From Symbiodinium natans (taxonomy: Eukaryota; Sar; Dinophyceae; Suessiales; Symbiodiniaceae), in assembly GCA_905221605.1 (NCBI GenBank), contig CAJNDS010002390.1:508239-572238 (forward strand): a stretch of DNA of 64,000 nucleotides, in the 5' to 3' direction. Position 1 is the first letter of the stretch, and the number at the start of each line of letters is the position of its first letter. The notes under the pieces were generated by a model. The model was not told the DNA's origin, made no database searches, and saw nothing but the letters and a program-made list of their open reading frames with translations. This document shows, piece by piece, positions 1 to 12,396 of this stretch. Both the position numbers and the translations under genes were made by a program.

Positions 1-48
1 CCTTTTTTTAAGGGCCTGTACTAACGGACCATGTAACTACCCTAAGAG
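1..48. mobile_element. E-family MITE, right end at window edge
   Basis: TTAAGGGCCTGTACTAACGG, ACCATGTAACTACCCTA; matches the right end of 32880-33040. Confidence 0.5.
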
Positions 49-757
49 ACAAGCTTGCGTGATGGCAGTGGCAGAGCCGGGTCGTCAAAGGAGTCTTCAA
101 CATCTCCGTCGGCCCGCCCCCCCCCCCCCCCCCCCAAGGGCTCAGCTCAGGTATCGCAAGTCCGTGGACAAGTCAGGACACCAGCCGTCAAAGGCACCTT
201 TGGACGTGGCTTACTGAGGCTTCAACGTGAGGCTGCTTGAGCCGCTCTTGGCATGCCGGGGTTTACCGGCTTAGGCTTAAGGTGTGAGCTTCAAGGCCAA
301 AACGGCTTCTAGGGAGAGTTCTAGGCGGACACAAGAACACAAGTGTTGCGTAACTCGGGTGGCTCACATTGTAGGGTTCTTAAAAGAGGGGGGGGGGTTC
401 TTTATGGGTTCTTACAGGAGGTTAAGGGTTTAGGGTTTAAGGTTTAGGTTTAAAGTTTAGGGTTTGGGGTCTGTGACCCAAGGTTCCCTCATACTCCGCA
501 CTACTCTTTAGGGCCCCCTAATCTTCCCAAAGGTTCCCTGGGTACCTATGCCTCATGAACCCCCCCCCTCCCTGAGATTTCTATAACTGATGTAGCTGCT
601 GTCGAAGAATTCCGCGGGGTGTTGACTTGCTGATAGGGCTCACCCCACCGACTAAAACCAACCCCCAAAACCCTAAACCCGAACACCTGTTTGGAACCCG
701 TCAACCCCAAACCCCAAACCCCAAACCTCAAACCCTAAACCCTAAACCCTAAAACAG

Positions 758-818
758 GCACTTCGCCAGCGCTGGCGGCGGTGGCTACCGGCGTGGTGGC
801 GGGCATTGGGGCACGCAG
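758..818 (+). CDS. Candidate 5' exon of gene A (Gly-rich)
   Basis: Acceptor aaacAG, GC donor. Reads HFASAGGGGYRRGGGHWGTQ and ends in phase 0, agreeing with the island at 1008-1067. Gly/Arg-rich composition; a hydrophobic alternative frame is also open, so the call is weak. Confidence 0.3.
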
Positions 819-1007
819 GCGGCGTGGCGGCTCAAGCTGTAAACCCTGAACCCTAAACCTTAAACCCTAAACCCTGAAACTTAACCCTAACCCTAAACCC
901 CAAACCCTGAACCCTAAACCCTAAACCCGATGATGCCCCACAACCGACAAGATACCTGAAACCGGAAGCCCGAAACCCGACACCCGAAGCCCGAACGAAT
1001 CCCAAAG

Positions 1008-1067
1008 AAATGGAAATGGCAGCCTCCGATTGCGAAGGAGCCGCTCTCTGCAGAAGAGGATCTCGGG
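1008..1067 (+). CDS. Candidate exon of gene A (KWKWQPPIAKEPLSAEEDLG)
   Basis: Acceptor cccaaAG, GC donor (GCTACA), 20 open codons in phase 0. Linked to the 758-818 island by phase; a link onward to 3744 is not found. Confidence 0.35.
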
Positions 1068-1339
1068 GCTACACCTGGGGGGTGGGGGTCAGGGTTTCGG
1101 GTTTTAAACCCTCAGCCCTAAGCCCTAAGCCCTAAACCCTAAGCCCTAAACCCTAAACCCTAAACCCTAAATCCTAAACCCTAAACCCTAAACCCTAAAC
1201 CCTAAAAGGGCTTCGGGTTTAGCTTTTCGGCTGAGGGTTGGCGGATTGCAGGGATGGCAGGGCCTAGAAGGAAGTTTTTCACAGGGTTCAGCAGGTCAAC
1301 TGTGAACCCTCAACCCTGAACCCTAAACCCCAAACTCTA

Positions 1340-1455
1340 AACCCTATAAACCCTATAAACCCTATAAACCCTCTGAACTCTATAAACCCTATAAACCCTA
1401 TAAACCCTATAAATCCTATAAACCCTATGAACCCCATAAACCCTATAAACCCTAC
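1340..1455. repeat. CCCTATAAA 9-mer array
   Basis: Telomere-like unit with a TA insertion, about 12 copies; the same 9-mer dominates 49426-49545. Confidence 0.8.
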
Positions 1456-1808
1456 ACCGGGTTACGCATGGCAACCCCTGCACCTTTTTTAGCCCCACCA
1501 TCCGCAGAACGCCACGACACCCCCCGCCCCGATGCCTGCAACCTGAACTCAAAGCTCTTCCCTCCCACACCCCCATTTCCTCGAAGCCCCACACGCTAAA
1601 CGCCAACACGCAAGGCGCCATGCGCGCGTCTCCAGGAAACCTAGCTGGGGGTTGAGGGTTTTGGGTTTGGGATCTGCGTTGAGAGGTTTTGGGTTTCGTG
1701 GTGGGCCCTCGGATCCGTGGCCGGAGAATTGTGGGTCTAGGGACCTTCAACCCTAACCCCTAAAGTTAGAAACCTTAAAAGCACAAACCCTAAACCCTAA
1801 ACCCTAAA

Positions 1809-1932
<124 letters not shown>

Positions 1933-1944
1933 TAAACCCTAAAC

Positions 1945-2900
1945 TGTGACGTAACGTAGGCGCCCGCCACTGCACAGGTCTGAGCCTCAATAACCCATTG
2001 ATGCCAACACCGCTCGGCTGCAGTAGTTTGTTTTTCATGAGCAGGATTTGTGAATTCTCTTTTCGGATAGTTTTCGGGCTCAAGTATGGAGCCTTTTTTG
2101 GCAGAACTTGCTGAAATGCAGAAGTCTGCTGAAGCTAGGCGTGCGAGTGTAGCGAAAGCTGCTGCTTGTGGTCACGACAGGCCAAGGGAGCCAGACCAAC
2201 TACCAAGTAGTGCAAGTTCAGGTGCTTCACACAGTCACACCCGAGAAGTTTCACAAGTTCCATGTAGTTTTCCCAGCACGTCTGAAAGACCTGCTAAGAT
2301 TCAGAAAGTTGCGCAACCTTCTGCGGCGCCGCGAAGTCTGGTGAGAGCAGAAGTATTCCCAAAGCAGGGGTTGCACCAGAGGTGATCCCTGAGTTGGATG
2401 GTGTGAGTTAAGTCCTAGCCTGAGTTCAAGGGCCACCGTCTGTGATGCCATGGCTCGTTCACTGCTTCGTTTCGGAGGTTCAGGTTTCTTACGTTCCTTG
2501 GCTTGTGAAAAACAAAGGGGAATGGCTCCACCTTCTGTCCACTCTTTGCATCAGCAATGGCAAGCCGCTGCAGACATCCTGTTTGGCAACTATGCTTAAT
2601 GGGTTTCTTTATCTGAACAGAGTGACCGACAGCCAAGAACCAAGATTGGCTACGCAATCTGTCTTCAACAAATCTGGGAGCCTACATTGGTTTGCAACAC
2701 TGACGAGTGGGCAGCGGTTTATCTCTGTGACATCTCCTTTCCCAAAGATCACACGTGGAAAGATGACCCAGCTGAGCCTAAACGCTGAGGCAGTTCGTTC
2801 GAAAGGGGGTGTGACGTAACGTAGGCGCCCGCCACTGCACAGGTCTGAGCCTCAATAACCTCAATGATGCCAGCACCGCTCGGCTGCAGTAGTTTATTTC
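1945..2900 (+). mobile_element. Non-autonomous element with 91 bp terminal direct repeats (LTR/TRIM-like)
   Basis: The first 91 bp (1945-2035) and last 91 bp (2810-2900) are near-identical direct repeats that begin TGTGACGTAACG. A purine tract GAAAGGGGG (2801-2809) lies directly before the right repeat, as a polypurine tract does before a 3' LTR. The 770 bp interior holds a Ser/Ala-rich 99-codon frame (2086-2385) and fragments with no recognised gag or pol motif. No clear primer-binding site or target-site duplication is visible, so a tandem duplication is an alternative. Confidence 0.55.
2086..2385 (+). CDS. 99-codon frame inside the direct-repeat element
   Basis: Starts MEPFLAELAEMQKSAEARRA, low complexity and Ser/Pro/Ala-rich after residue 40. 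Unrecognised; may be a gag-like remnant or non-coding. Confidence 0.25.
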   Translation: MEPFLAELAEMQKSAEARRASVAKAAACGHDRPREPDQLPSSASSGASHSHTREVSQVPCSFPSTSERPAKIQKVAQPSAAPRSLVRAEVFPKQGLHQR

Positions 2901-3098
2901 CTGTGTGTGTCTTTCCCATTTTGGGAAATATCGCGTAAGAAAGTTTTTCCTTTGACACCGGACGCCATCGACGATGTGGCTCAAATCTCTCCGCGCAAAT
3001 GTTGTTGATCAAGGCCTTGAGCTGACAGACCGAAGCACTCACAGAGAAAAGGATCCACTGTGCACATAGGCTTGCTTTTAGGTTTGCAAGTTTCACAT

Positions 3099-3174
3099 AA
3101 ACCCTAAACCCTAAACCCTAAACCCTAAACCCTAAACCCTAAACCCTAAGCCCTAAACCCTAAACCCTAAACCC
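3099..3174. repeat. CCCTAAA array
   Basis: About 10 copies, one CCCTAAG variant. Confidence 0.85.
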
Positions 3175-3743
3175 TTAGTTAAACTTCTTGGCTGCAACGG
3201 AAGGACGGCCGCCCGCCAGGCCGTCAAGCTGGCGCCAGGCCGTTGGCTGTCGAGTTTGGTCTCGATCGGTCTAGGATTGATAGGGTTTAGGGAAGCCTTC
3301 AAGGGTTTAGGGTAAAGGGTTTGGGGTTCAGGGTTTAGGTGTTAGGGTTTAGGGAAACCTTCAAGGGCTTAGGGTAAAGTTTAGGCTTTAGGGTGTAGGA
3401 TGTAGGGAACCCTCAAAAAGGATTTAGGGTATTCAGGGTGTTGAGGATGGTTAGGGTGTTAAGGGCCTTTGGGTGTTTAGGGTTTCGGTCACACCCCATG
3501 ACACGATCCCCGACCTTCCCCCCAGCACCGTCCCAATATTCCGTTTCCTTCAGACTTTGGGGGCGGGGGGGGGGGGGGCGGGGTCGGCTACTCCAAGGTT
3601 TTCCCATGAACCCTAAACCCTGCACCTCAACCCCTGCGCCCTAAACCCGCACTTTCCACTAAAGCCTCATAAACCCCAAACCCCAAACCCTAAACCCTAA
3701 ACCCCAAACCCCAAACCCTAAACCCCAAACCCCCTCTCCACAG

Positions 3744-3808
3744 GCGCGTGGCCTGCAGAGACCATCACGCACCCCTCCGAGGTGGCGCAGCCGCCAGAGG
3801 ACCGCCAG
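3744..3808 (+). CDS. Gene A exon (AWPAETITHPSEVAQPPEDR)
   Basis: Acceptor ctctccacAG with pyrimidine tract, donor GTTCGG. Ends in phase 0 and joins DLSEKRKQAW of the next exon. Confidence 0.6.
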
Positions 3809-6800
3809 GTTCGGGGTTGATAGTTGCAGCCCTGACTAAGCCCTAAACCCTAAGCCCTAAAGCCTATACTCTAAGTTTACAGAGGGTTGAGGGCTTAGGG
3901 GAATCGAGGTCTTCGGGATTAGGGCCAGGGCGGTGGGAGCTCGGCTTGCAGTTTCTATGGATTGGTTTCAACTCAACCCTCAAACCCTCAAACCCTCAAA
4001 CCCTCAAACCCTCAAACCCTCAAACCCTCAAACCCTCAAACCCTCAAACCCTCAAACCCTCAAACCCTCAAACCCTCAAACCCTCCCTGAAACCCTCAAA
4101 CCCTGAAACCCTCATTCAGGGTTCTTTCACGTTACACCCTAAAAAGGATTTTTTCACGTCAAAAAACGCCCTCAACCCTCAAACCCTGAAACCCTCAAAC
4201 CCTCAAACTTGGGATGTTCCCCCGTAGACGAACTTAGGGTTTATCTTGGGCCAAGTTGCCCGCCACCTCCATGTCTCCTAAACCGTAAACCCCAAAGCCT
4301 AAACCCTAAACCCTGTTCTCTCACCCCGTCCTCCCCTTTTCTGACCTGAGGACTTGAGCGAGAAGCGGAAGCAAGCCTGGGCGCTGCGGGCATGTTCGTT
4401 TTACAAATTCAGGTACTTGGGGGTTCGGGGTTCAGGGTTCAGTCGGGTTTAGGGTTTCGGGTTTCATAACCCCAATTGTCACTGTACTTATAGGCGCCCT
4501 AAGTGCCCTAAGTCCTCTAAGTAGGTTCTAAGTAGACCTATTCATATTTGGAGTTATAAGTACCCATGAACCTCCAAGTAGTTCTCTACTACTACAAGGT
4601 TCATGGGTAGGTATACGGAGGCTTTAGGGTTTCGGGTTTAGGGTTTAGGGTTCATTGGTAGTTGTAAGCAAGGACCCCCCAAAAAGACCCTAGTTTAGAG
4701 AACTACCCTTGTTGGTCCTGGAACTGGCGCCTAGGAGGCCTAAACCCTAAACCCTAAACCCTAAACCCTAAACCCTAAACCCTAAACCCTAAACCCTAAA
4801 CCCTAAACCCTAAACCCTAAACCCTAAACCCTAAACCCTAAGCCCTAAACCCTAAACCCTAAATCCTAAACCCTAAACCCTAAACCCTAAACCCTAAACC
4901 CTAAACCCTAAACCCTAAACACAAAGAGTACTGGCAAGCTGAAGCAAAGGGTTGGGAGAGGCTTGTGTGTGGGCTTTCTGCTTGCTTGGCCGTCTTTTGA
5001 ACTTTAGACTTTTTGGGTCTCCTGATTCTGGAGGCATACTCAGGCTTATTCGGGGCTGTCAGGGCGCGAGGTTTCTTAAGCCCCCAAGCCCCAGACCCCA
5101 GAACCGAAAGCTCTAAGATCCTAAACCCCGAAACCCTAAACAAACCCTAAACCCGAAACCCTAAACCCTAAACCCTAAACCCTGAACCCTGAACCCTAAA
5201 CCCTAAACCCTAAACCCTAAACCCTAAACCCTAAACCCTAAACCCGAAACCCGAAACCCGAATCCCTAAACCCTAAACCCTAAACCCTAAACCCTAAACC
5301 CTAAACCCTAAACCCTAAACCCTAAACCCTACACCCTACACCCTACACCCTACACCCTAAACCCTAAACCCTAAACCCTAAACCCTAAACCCTAAACCCT
5401 AAGCCCTAAACCCCAACCCCTAAACCCCTAAGTGCGTGCAGCCAGGCCGAGCTTCAGGAGAAAGGCGAGCAGGCACAGGGATCCTGTTTAGGGTTTAGGG
5501 TTTAGGGTTTAGGGTTTATATAGGGTTTAGGGTTTAGGGTTTAAGGCTTGGGGTTTAGGGTTTAGGGTTTAGGGTTTAGGGTTTAGCAATAGGGTTTAGG
5601 GTTTAGGGTGTAGGGTGTTGAGGGTTTAGGGCTTAGGGCGTATGAAAAAGTAGTTGAGGGTTTAGGGCTTCGGTTTCGGGTTTCGGTTTCGGGTTCTTGC
5701 TTGTAGTGGTTTGATATCTTGAGGCTGAGCTTTTCATGTGTGTGTGTGTGTGTGTGTTTTTTTGGGGGCTGCTTGCTGAGGGGACTTTCGGTTTGAAGTT
5801 TCTTTTGATATGTGGTTTGAGGGATGTTTTACACTCGTGTTTTTTTGTTGGGGTTTCTGGGCTTTGGGGCTTCATGGCTTTGGGGTGGTAGGGGTGGGCT
5901 TCTGGGGGTCTCTTAGCTACGGAGAGCCCAACAAGTCGAACCTGAACCCCAACCCCAAACCCTAAACCCCAAAGTCAAATTGTGAGCATTTTTGTTCGCC
6001 CCAAGTTGCGGAATAGCTTGGGATGTTCCCACTTATGCTCACGCTCCTTAATAGGTTTTTATCATAGGGGGTACTAGAATCCCTGTTAGGGACTGTTAGC
6101 ATAAGGGGTGAGCATCCCGAGGTAGATTTTTGCAACCGCAGCTTGTTTTGAGAGGCCTTGACGTTGGAGCCAGAATGGCCCCCACCCCCCTCCATACTAC
6201 CCCCCTTCTAGGTTCCCCCCATAATTAAGGCTATTTAGGGTTAATTAAGCCGAATTTAAGGTTATTTAAGCTGGAAACCTGGGGGGGGGGGTATGGAGAG
6301 GGTAGTAGTAGCGAAACCAATGAAGTTACCCGGAAAGTTCAGCCTCAGGACCAGGCCCCAGCGAGCTCTTGCCCCAAACCCTGCCTTACGAACCACAAGC
6401 CTGCTTTTTTTTGTGGGATACTTAAGAATCCTACAAGGGGCAAGAATGAAGAGCCTAAAGCAAAAGTAGGTTGTGGATTCTTGAGGTATATACCCCGACA
6501 TGGTCAGTTCTCTAAATTAGAGTCCCTTTTTGGGAGCCCTAAATATTAGGTCACCTTATGATAGTGATCCCCAAAACGGCCATATTTTGGAGAAGCCCTA
6601 AACCCTAAACCCGAAACCCGAAACCCGAAACCCCAGTCCCTAAACCCTAAACCCTAAACCCTAAACCCGAAACCCTAAACCCTAAACCCTAGCAGTAGGT
6701 TCTGGGTTCTTAAGGTATATACCCTATATCGCAGGTATGGCCTGCACCCGAGAACGACCGCCTTTTGAGGCGGGCGAGTGGTACCCGCCCAAGAACCCTA

Positions 6801-9330
6801 AAAAGGTTTAAGGTTTAGGGTTCAGGGTTCAGGGTTTAGAGTTTAGGGTTTAAGCCTTCAAAAGCTCTCAAAATCCCGAAAACCGCGGTAAGAACCCTTA
6901 ACGTCATATGCACCAGCCGCCCATGGCATCCTCCTCCTCGTGGTTCAAGTCGAGTTTAGGGTTTTAGGCTTAATGTTCACCTCTCCTTTCTGTTCACCGT
7001 CTGTGGTTCCTGGTTTAGGGTTGTAGGGTTTATTTAGGGTTTAAGGTTTGAGGCCGCCCCCCCCCCCCCCCTCCCCCCACTGTGGTTCACGGCGGGTATA
7101 AGGTTTAGGGATTGGGTTTAGGGTTTAGGGCCCTGTGGTTGCGGCTCATGGTGGGCTTAGGGTTTAGGGTTTAGGGCCCTGTGGTTCATGGTTCGAGCCC
7201 TCAGCCTTTAAACCCAACTCAGAACAAAGAACCCTAAGCCCAAACCCAACCCTGAGCCCTATCCCCTACACCCTTCATGAACCACGGCGGGCAGCGTGAA
7301 CACATAAGGGTGGCTGGGGAGAACGGGCGGGGAAGGGGGGGTGGGGGGTGGGAGGGGGGAAGGGAGGGGAAGGGGGGGGGGGGAAGGGAAGCCATCTGAT
7401 GCATGTGGTAGGATTTTTTTGTGCCGAATGCCGCAAGTCTATGCCTGCAGAACCCGAGCAGAATCAAGACCCTACGCTCAACACCTCCAACCCCCAAAGT
7501 TCAATGCCAGGGCGGTCCAATTCTCCCCTAAAACTCCAAACCCTGAACCCTAAACCCCTAAACCCTAAACCCCAAACCCCAAACCCTAAACCCTAAACCC
7601 TCAGCCCTAAACTTTCCTAAACTTCCCTAAACTTCCCTAAGCCCCGAAACCCAAGCCTCTCCACCTCGATCCGTCCCTCGACGGCGGCTGCTGGCGTTCG
7701 AGCGAGCCAGGTGGGCTCTGGGGGGCAGGGGGGTTAGGGTTTAGGGTTTAGGGTTTAGGGTTTAGGTTTAAGGGTTTTTTTTAGGGCATTTAGGGTAGTT
7801 GGTGGTTTCCGAGAGTAGGGGTACCTTATTGGGGTCCTGATCATAAGGGAATCCCACTATTTGGGGGGTCTATTTTAGGGTACCCTATTTTTGCAAGCCC
7901 TCATTTAGCACATTCAGATATTTTTGGGGTATTTCGTGCATTTAGGATATTAAGGGTATTAAGGGTATTGAGGGGTTCAGAGAGTAGGGTTTCGGGGTTT
8001 GGGCTCTGTGTGGGGTGGCCATGCTTTGGGGAGCGGCGGGCGTCATGTGTTAGCCCCTTTCCAATTCTTTTGATGGGTAAAGACTACATCCGGCCTGCTA
8101 GATTCATGGTGTAGGGCTTTGGGTTTAGGGTTTAGGGTTTGGGGTTTTGGGTTTTGGTTTTGGGTTTTGGGTTTAGGGTACCCTCAGACTCCAAAAGCCC
8201 TAAACCATCAACGGCTTGTGCTTTTGGAAGGTTCATGGGTAGTGAGAAGTAGGGTTCACAAGAAAGCCCATGTCCTGCGTGCCCCAGCTAAGTTGGGTTC
8301 ATGAGTAATGTATATATATATATATATATATATGCATTTTTACTGTTTCACCCTACAAGCATACTTTCTCTAATCTCAAAGCCTAGTAAGAACCCATGAA
8401 CGTCCGCGTGGGGTTTCTAGGGGGTAGAGGTAGTAGGGGTACGTGTATTGAAGTAGGAAAGCGGGGTCTCAGGGTGGCTGACATATGGTGAGGTGTGAGA
8501 GTTAAGACCCAGGGAACCCTCATAATTCCTTCGTACATATACCACAATAACCCCCCAGAAACCCTGTTCTAATTACTAAGGCCCCCTATGTTAACTCCCC
8601 GACGCCCCTAGAAAACCCTTCAGTGTGGAGGCTCCCTCCGCGATGCTGCGCGCCAGAGCCGCTTGGCGAATGCAGCGTCTGAGCACTGCGGCTTTAGAAA
8701 ATGCATAGTATAGGGGCCTTAAACTGCATAGTATAGGGGTCTTAGGGTTTAGGGATTAGGGTTTAGAGGTTACTATAGGGCCTGAAGAATCAGAATAGGG
8801 CTTTGGGGGGGGGGGGGTATTATGGTATAATCATATAGGGACCGCAAGGGAATACTATTAGTTAGTATTTAATTATTTTAATTATTCCGACCCTACATTG
8901 GTTTCGCACGTGCGATGTTTTCAGAACATGCGAGACACGATGGGCTAAATTGGCGGTTTAGAGTTTGGCCTTGCAAACGCCAAGAGATCAGCAAACCCAA
9001 ACAGCAGCATCGACAGTCTCATGGTCAATGCTGCGCTTGGATGCAGTCTTGGTAGGCCAGTGGTGGTTTTTTCCCTTTTTTTTGATTCTGGTTCCCTTAT
9101 AAAGTAACCAACCGCAAAAAGGGCGCCCTCATTATAATATTGTTACCAGGCTACTATAAGCAGTTGAAACTGGATGATGTGTAGGCAAGTAGGCAAAGTT
9201 GCCAAAATGCGGAAAGGCCCGTATCGACGTTCTCATGGTGTCTGGACGCTGTTGCTTCGGAACAGAAGTAGGAAAACAAGTGTGACCATCAAAGAAAGCG
9301 AAAGGAGGCAATACATAACGCATCAAAGAA

Positions 9331-9361
<31 letters not shown>

Positions 9362-12300
9362 GTACATATGTACATATGTATATATGTATATATGTATGTA
9401 TATATATATATATATATATTGTTAAAGCAAGCAATACGTATCAACCATGCTTCAAAAGAACAAGACAGAACATGCAATGTTAATAAAGCACTAGCACACA
9501 TCACAGAGTTGATAGCATCGATGTTCTGATAGCGAACGTGGTGTCATGAGGTTTCGTGTATAGAATGTAAACTAGGATGCCCAGTAGTACCCTTATTCCC
9601 TTTTTGGGGGGTTTAGGTTCCCTTGTAAACCCCTTTAAGCAAAAAAGGGCACCCTTTTAACGCCTAGGTTACTGGGCAGCCTAGTAAAGCGGTCAAATGT
9701 GGCAGAACAAGCGCTGTTCTGTTTTGTTGCATTTATCTATGTATATGTTGGGGGACGCTCCCCGTACACAAACAATCCTTCATAGGGATTAGAATAGTGG
9801 GTACTATAATCACTTTCAAAGACTGCCAGTATAAGGGGGAACATCCCAACGTGTATGTATAAACTGCAAGCAATTCCCCCGAAGCAAGAATGGACCCCTG
9901 CAGGTGTCCCGAAACCCTAAACCCTAAACCCTAAACCCTAAACCCTAAACCCTAAACCCTAAACCCTAAACCAGCCGCAAACTGGCCCATGACCCCATCC
10001 CCAGGATGCCCTTAACAGCCTTAAAAGGAAGGACATGCGCCCTCTTAAGCACATGGAGTTCAGGGGTTTGCGGCCCTCAGCCCAACCTTAAGAACCCCAA
10101 GACCTACACGCTGGTAGGTTATCATAAATATACCCCATAAGGGGTAGCATGATGATAACCTACAAAAACAGGTTTTGGGTTCTTAAGGTATGCCCTTGAG
10201 CAAAGCCCCCTTTATAAATAATAAACAAACACAAAAGAAAAAATAACAAAACAAAAAACAAGGGAAACACAGAAAACAAAAAACAAATGTAACATCGAAA
10301 ATCCACCAGAGAGTGGAGGTCATCATGCTGCCGCTGCTGCTTTGGATGTGTGCGCGACCCAAGCCGGGCGTGTTTAGGGTTTAGGGGTTTAGGGTTTAGG
10401 GTTTAGGGTTTAGGGTTTAGGGTTTAGGGTTTAGGGTTTAGGGTTGAGGGTTTAGGGTTCCGTTGCACGTGGGATGATGACTTATAGGGAGTGTGAATGA
10501 GTGGCTTTTGCGCCATCATCCTGATTTGTGTTCGTTTGGCCCGCAAGGGGGTTGTTAGGGTCCCTACACCCTAAACCCTAAACCCTAAACCCTAAACCCT
10601 AAACTCTAAACCCTAAACCCTAAACCCTAAACCCTAAACCCTAAACCCTAAACCTTTTGGCTCCCAGCATCGGCCCCTAAAAGCTAACTAAACCTTGACC
10701 CCTCACCTAGTTTCAACCTTTTTGGGGTAGTATAGCCCCTTTATATTCCTAAAGGTTAACCTTTAGTTCCCCCAGGTTACTGGACAACTAAGCTAAAGAT
10801 TAATGGTTGAGCTCCTTTTCTTGCCTGCCCTGGCGTCCTCCCAAATATTTGGGTTTGGGGGTGCCGGGGTTGAGGGGTAAGGAAGGGTTGCAGGAGTTGA
10901 GGGTTTGTAGAGACTTCGGTTGCGGAGTGGTCCTGTAGCAAAGGATTGTATTTGCCCCCAAACCCTAAACCCTAAACCCTAAACCCTAAACCCTAAACCC
11001 TAAACCCTAAACCCTAAACCCTAAACCCTAAATCCTAAACCCGAAACCCTAAACCCTAAACCCTAAACCCTAAACCCTAAACCCTAAACCCTAAACCCTA
11101 AACCCTAAACCCTAAACCCTAAACCCTAAACCCTAAACCCTAAACCCTAAACCCTAAACCCTAAACCCTAAACCCTAAAACCCTAAACCCTAAACCCTAA
11201 ACCCTAAACCCTAAACACTAAACCCTAAACCCTAAACACTAAACCCTAAACCCTAAACCCTTGGTTTATGCCTTCGGCTTTTTGAGCCAAAGGTGGCGGC
11301 ATGAAGCAGCTCGCCGATTATGTGCTGAAGAACTCGCCCGCTGGGCCCGGACCGCAGACCTGAATACCCCGAATCCAGGTTTAGGGTTTAGGGTTTAGGG
11401 TTTAGGGTTTAGGGTTTAGGTTTTAGGGTTTAGGGTTTGGGGAGTTCCCTTCATGGTCCCTTTTGGGCCACCTTGAAGATAGGAGGCCCACGATCAAGTC
11501 TTGATTCATCCCCTAAACCCTTACAAACCCCTAAGCCCTAAATCCTAAACCCTAAACCCTAAACCCTAAACCCTAAACCCTAAACCCTTACAAAACCGTC
11601 ATCCTCGAGCCCGAAGCCCACAACCCTAAGCCCCACTTGAAGGTTCATGCGTAGCTGTAAGTAGGGATATACGTACCCTAACTAGGGCCAAAACCCTAAG
11701 CCTTACTTGAAGGTTTATGGGTAGCTGTAAGTAGGGATATAAGTACCCTAACTAGGGTTACGACCACTTAGTTAGCAAACCCCCCTCCCCCCCCCCCCTG
11801 AGCTGCAGGGACGTGGGGGCAGCTTTGGAGAAGTTCATCGAGTACAGCCGACTCCTGAGAGCATCGTCCGCCTTTCAGGGTTCAGGGTTTGGGGTGTAGG
11901 GTTTAGGGTTTAGGGGTCAGGGTTCTGGGGGTTTAGCGTTTTAGGGGCCCGTTGCGTGCATCGTGGCTTGAGTTTCGGGCTTAGGGTTTGGATGTTTCAA
12001 GAGTTTAACACCCGAGGCTTAAGCCCAAACCCCGCTGACCCAATTCCAAGCGAGATGAGCCCATAGGCATCCAGCAAGAAACCGTCGAACGTGGTGTTGG
12101 GGTCTAGTTTAGGGTTTAGGGTTTAGGGTCTAGTTTAGGGTTTAGGGTTTAGGGTTTAGGGTTTAGGGTTTAGGGTTTAGGGTTTAGGGTTTAGGGTTTA
12201 GGGTTTAGGGTTTAGGGTTTAGGGTTTAGGGTTTAGGGTTTATAGGACCTGCTTTGAGGAGTTTAGGCTTGCTGGGGTTCTGGGACATGCTTGTCAACTC

Positions 12301-12362
12301 GGTCTGCTGAGGGTCTCCGATATAGGATGCATCTGCGCGAGTCTACATGTACCCATATATAT

Positions 12363-12396
<34 letters not shown>

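Larger units (their letters stand above)
420..1206. repeat. Degenerate CCCTAAA/TTTAGGG tracts
   Basis: TTTAGG-type 420-465, CCCTAAA-type 656-752, 845-930 and 1105-1206, broken by the gene A candidate islands. Confidence 0.8.

Noticed and set aside
1337-1750. 137-codon minus-strand frame
   Set aside because: Half of it is the CCCTATAAA array (YRVYRVYRV); the rest has no recognisable feature.
2060-2085. TTTTCGGGCTCAAG just before an ATG, resembling the end of the dinoflagellate spliced leader (…TTTTGGCTCAAG)
   Set aside because: Only the last 8-9 bases match and the upstream half of the leader is absent; chance similarity cannot be excluded.
8643-8710. 21-codon frame MLRARAAWRMQRLSTAALEN resembling a mitochondrial presequence
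   Set aside because: Ends in TAG, has no donor and no linked exon; too short to support.
9132-9504. Frames with YIYIYIY or similar stretches
   Set aside because: TA/TG microsatellite translation.
10959-11263. A true chromosome end
   Set aside because: Arrays occur in both orientations throughout and are bracketed by exons, so they are interstitial.
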